Source of the DNA: Lachnospiraceae bacterium
GTDB taxonomy: Bacteria; Bacillota_A; Clostridia; Lachnospirales; Lachnospiraceae
Reading direction: 5' to 3'
DNA: 10,018 nucleotides
Assembly: GCA_024699595.1 (NCBI GenBank)
Contig: JAILPG010000168.1
Span: 1-10,018, forward strand
Made by a program: the position numbers and the translations under genes. Under the pieces are notes generated by a model. It searched no databases, was not told where the DNA came from, and saw only the letters and a program-made list of their open reading frames with translations. Of this stretch, positions 8,205 through 10,018 are shown in pieces. The first letter of the stretch is position 1; every line of letters begins with the position of its first letter.

Positions 8205-8205
8205 G
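8177..8205 (+). promoter_or_regulatory. Hairpin over the start region of the SGNH-like gene
   Basis: The left arm CTTTTAAAGC (8177-8186) pairs with GCTTAAAAAG (8196-8205), giving nine pairs and one A-A mismatch around a nine-base loop. The right arm ends on the G of the GTG start codon, and the only Shine-Dalgarno-like GGGG (8193-8196) lies in the loop and at the stem's closing base. If it forms in mRNA it could limit ribosome access to the gene starting at 8205. It is seen by eye only; the stem is A/T-rich, so stability is modest. It is not an intrinsic terminator, since no T-run follows it. Confidence 0.35.
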
Positions 8206-9242
8206 TGAAAAAATATCTTATAAGACTCTGTATCTTCATATTGATATTGTGCACGGTATTTGCATCGGTCAACATCCTGATCGATCCGTATAATATCTTT
8301 CATTATTCTGCACCCAAAAACAACGGGGTGGAAGCAAACAAGAATTATATAAAGACTAAGTATATCTTAAACAATCCCGATAAATTCGATTCCTTTGTAT
8401 TCGGATCCTCAAGGGCCGGATTTGTAAACACCTATGATATTCCAAACGGCCATTATTACAATATGTGCTGTTCGGAGGCAGTTCCCGCAGAGCATTTAAG
8501 GCTTTTAAAGATCTTCATAAAGAACGGGATCGTACCCAAAAATGTTCTTATCCTGCTTGACGACATCAGCTGTTTCGTGGATCCTGCGCTGCATGACCAG
8601 ATGCTTTACCGCGTGCCCTATCCCGATGATGACATCATTTCAAAGCTTAAGTTCTATTACCGTTACTGCGATCTTATCACCACTATGGATGCAGTAAGGA
8701 TCATGCGTTCCCATATAGATGATGATCCGGATTTTCTTAACAGATACCTTAACTCGGGATCTGAAAGAATGGACAGAAAAGCATCGGAGATCGCGGGAGA
8801 TTTTTCCGAGGGATACTGGGCAGAATATTACAGCCTTCGTACTGATGAGGTCATCTCAGATATAACTGAGATAAAGAAGCTCTGTGATGAGAACGGCATC
8901 AATCTCATCTTTGCCACAAATCCCATGTATTTTAAGACCTATACACTGGGTGTTGAGCAGGGTTATCTTGAGTTTCTTGATGCTCTTTCGAAGGTTACCG
9001 ATTTCTGGAATTTCAGCTCCTATTCCGATATCACGGTGGATACGGCCAATTATTATGAGACCAGCCATTTCACGCCGGATATAGGAAAAATGATGATAGA
9101 TGCGGTATTTAACGGAGCATACGATGAAAGACTGTATTCCCAGGGCTTTGGCGTACATGTGACTGAGGACAACAGGGAAGAATTCATATCCATGATAAAG
9201 AACCAGGCCGGGGAGTTCGGTGTTAAGCGTTATGAGCAGTGA
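8205..9242 (+). CDS. Membrane-anchored SGNH-hydrolase-like protein, MBOAT partner
   Basis: This 345-residue protein is probably an extracytoplasmic partner of the upstream MBOAT enzyme, taking part in acylation of a surface glycan as AlgJ/AlgX- or DltD-like proteins do. Residues 4-24 form one hydrophobic helix after MKK, either a signal anchor or an uncleaved signal peptide. VFGSSRAGF (65-73) matches the nucleophile block, with Ser69 as the likely nucleophile; YYNMCCSEA (84-92) and FATNPMY (236-242) may be the following blocks. YYETSHFTPDIGKMMID (283-299) aligns with the C-terminal block, where His288 is expected and Glu285 stands where Asp is usual. The start is GTG at 8205, because an in-frame TAA at 8199-8201 excludes anything further upstream. 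The ribosome site is weak (GGGG, 8193-8196) and lies in a possible hairpin. The superfamily call rests on short motifs; the substrate is not known. Confidence 0.78.
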   Translation: MKKYLIRLCIFILILCTVFASVNILIDPYNIFHYSAPKNNGVEANKNYIKTKYILNNPDKFDSFVFGSSRAGFVNTYDIPNGHYYNMCCSEAVPAEHLRLLKIFIKNGIVPKNVLILLDDISCFVDPALHDQMLYRVPYPDDDIISKLKFYYRYCDLITTMDAVRIMRSHIDDDPDFLNRYLNSGSERMDRKASEIAGDFSEGYWAEYYSLRTDEVISDITEIKKLCDENGINLIFATNPMYFKTYTLGVEQGYLEFLDALSKVTDFWNFSSYSDITVDTANYYETSHFTPDIGKMMIDAVFNGAYDERLYSQGFGVHVTEDNREEFISMIKNQAGEFGVKRYEQ

Positions 9243-10018
9243 TCTGATTAAGATACTTGATTATGTCTGTATTATAGGTGTTTTTTCTCTGTGGTATCTT
9301 TATGCTTTTGTATTCATGCAGAAGGAAGATGATGATAAGGGAAAGCTTTATAAGCTAAAGAGTGCGTTCCTAAGAATTCATATTCCGGATATCGTATGCT
9401 TCATTATCCTCGGGTTTATAATTCAGATCGCAGGCTCTTATCTTCTTACGGCGGTGCTTACACATCTGGAAAAGGCAGAGGAGTATTCGGCCATCATTTC
9501 AGGCATGATGACCAAAAACCCCTATACCGTGCTGTATGTGTGCTTACTTGGCCCGCTTTGCGAGGAGCTTATGTTCCGGGGTCTGATCTTTTCATATCTT
9601 AAAAAGTTCCTTCCTTTTATCATAGCGGATATCATTCAGGCTCTGGCCTTCGGGATATACCACAGAAATATTTACCAGGGGATCTATGCTTTTATCTTCG
9701 GTATGCTTGTCGGATTTATAAATCATATATATGGATCGCTCTTTCCGTCTGTTATCATCCATCTGATGATCAATATCGCGGGTCTTTATGCAGAGATGCC
9801 ACTGACCGATGCTCTTGGTCAGAATGTTATGGGGATCCTTTCACTCATTCTGGTGATCCTTGGGGGAGCTATCGTGTATTTCATGGTAAAAAAGAACAAA
9901 AACCGGCTAAAGCCTCATTTCATGACATGCCTTATGGTCTTTTGCGCATTCTTTGCATCGGCTGTTTCCTGCCGGATCGTAAGCGTTAATGCGGCGGATC
10001 AGACAGGAAACCATATAA
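9232..10018 (+). CDS. CPBP (CAAX-like) intramembrane protease with C-terminal extension, 3' partial
   Basis: This polytopic protein carries the glutamate and histidine motifs of the CPBP/Abi family of intramembrane metalloproteases, related to eukaryotic Rce1: CEELMFRG (110-117; E111, E112, R116), FGIYH (140-144; H144) and HLMIN (177-181; H177, N181). Hydrophobic segments are seen at about 10-29, 53-77, 98-110, 126-142, 150-168 and 200-219. The ATG at 9232 overlaps the previous gene by 11 bases. The reading frame is still open at the window's end, with 262 codons visible. After the lysine-rich stretch at 220-228, where such proteins often end, comes another hydrophobic helix (231-250) and then VNAADQTGNHI, which resembles a signal peptide leading into a secreted segment. 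In bacteria the family includes proteases for membrane proteins, bacteriocin immunity proteins and members of unknown role; the substrate here is unknown. Confidence 0.88.
   Translation, partial: MSSDLIKILDYVCIIGVFSLWYLYAFVFMQKEDDDKGKLYKLKSAFLRIHIPDIVCFIILGFIIQIAGSYLLTAVLTHLEKAEEYSAIISGMMTKNPYTVLYVCLLGPLCEELMFRGLIFSYLKKFLPFIIADIIQALAFGIYHRNIYQGIYAFIFGMLVGFINHIYGSLFPSVIIHLMINIAGLYAEMPLTDALGQNVMGILSLILVILGGAIVYFMVKKNKNRLKPHFMTCLMVFCAFFASAVSCRIVSVNAADQTGNHI

Noticed and set aside
8048..8293. Small + strand open frame bridging the MBOAT end and the SGNH-like start
   Set aside because: It overlaps both real genes in another frame, has no ribosome site, and its Gly/Arg/Cys/His-rich translation looks non-coding.
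7578..8303. Long open frame on the minus strand opposite the MBOAT and SGNH-like genes
   Set aside because: It lies opposite two well-supported genes, crosses their gap, and its translation is rich in Cys, His and Tyr with no recognisable domain, as expected of an antisense frame in this codon style.
9922..10018. A separate secreted-protein gene starting at the ATG at 9922
   Set aside because: No ribosome site precedes it and there is no stop between it and the CPBP frame, so a continuous polypeptide is the simpler reading, though a fusion origin remains possible.

Overview
The window is a run of eight protein-coding genes, all on the + strand, packed with gaps of 6 to 66 bases or with short overlaps. 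Both ends are cut: the first gene enters from the left and the last runs off the right. The codon style (many ATA, AGA, CTT and AAG codons with moderate GC), the purine-rich ribosome sites and the protein sequences suggest a Gram-positive anaerobe of the Clostridia, most likely Lachnospiraceae (Butyrivibrio/Roseburia-like). This placement is inference from style and has not been checked by a search.

Left part (2-3173): a cell-surface polysaccharide module. It holds a family 2 glycosyltransferase with a C-terminal membrane helix, a polytopic polyprenyl-phosphate sugar-1-phosphate transferase that would start repeat-unit assembly, and a second, soluble family 2 glycosyltransferase of the rhamnosyltransferase type. 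Middle (3186-6626): a complete glmS, the entry enzyme to UDP-GlcNAc, and then a divergent ClpX-like unfoldase. The ClpX-like protein keeps the zinc-binding domain, the AAA+ motifs and the ClpP-docking IGF tripeptide, but it has a long charged linker and lacks the usual RKH loop. Right part (6639-10018): an MBOAT O-acyltransferase of the AlgI/DltB type, a membrane-anchored SGNH-hydrolase-like partner, and a CPBP (CAAX-like) intramembrane protease whose C-terminus carries an extra signal-peptide-like helix and continues past the window.

Read together, the genes could make a lipid-linked precursor, add sugars, supply amino sugar, and acylate the product outside the membrane. Two proteolysis-related proteins (the ClpX paralogue and the CPBP protease) lie in the same run. 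No promoter or intrinsic terminator was recognised inside the window, which fits one long transcript. The glmS gene has only a 12-base leader, so it cannot be under a glmS ribozyme at the usual place. The most noteworthy points are the ClpX-like gene in this setting, the ribozyme-free glmS, a hairpin over the GTG start at 8205, and the C-terminal extension of the CPBP protein. No RNA genes, mobile elements or CRISPR arrays were seen, and no stretch longer than 66 bases lacks a gene.
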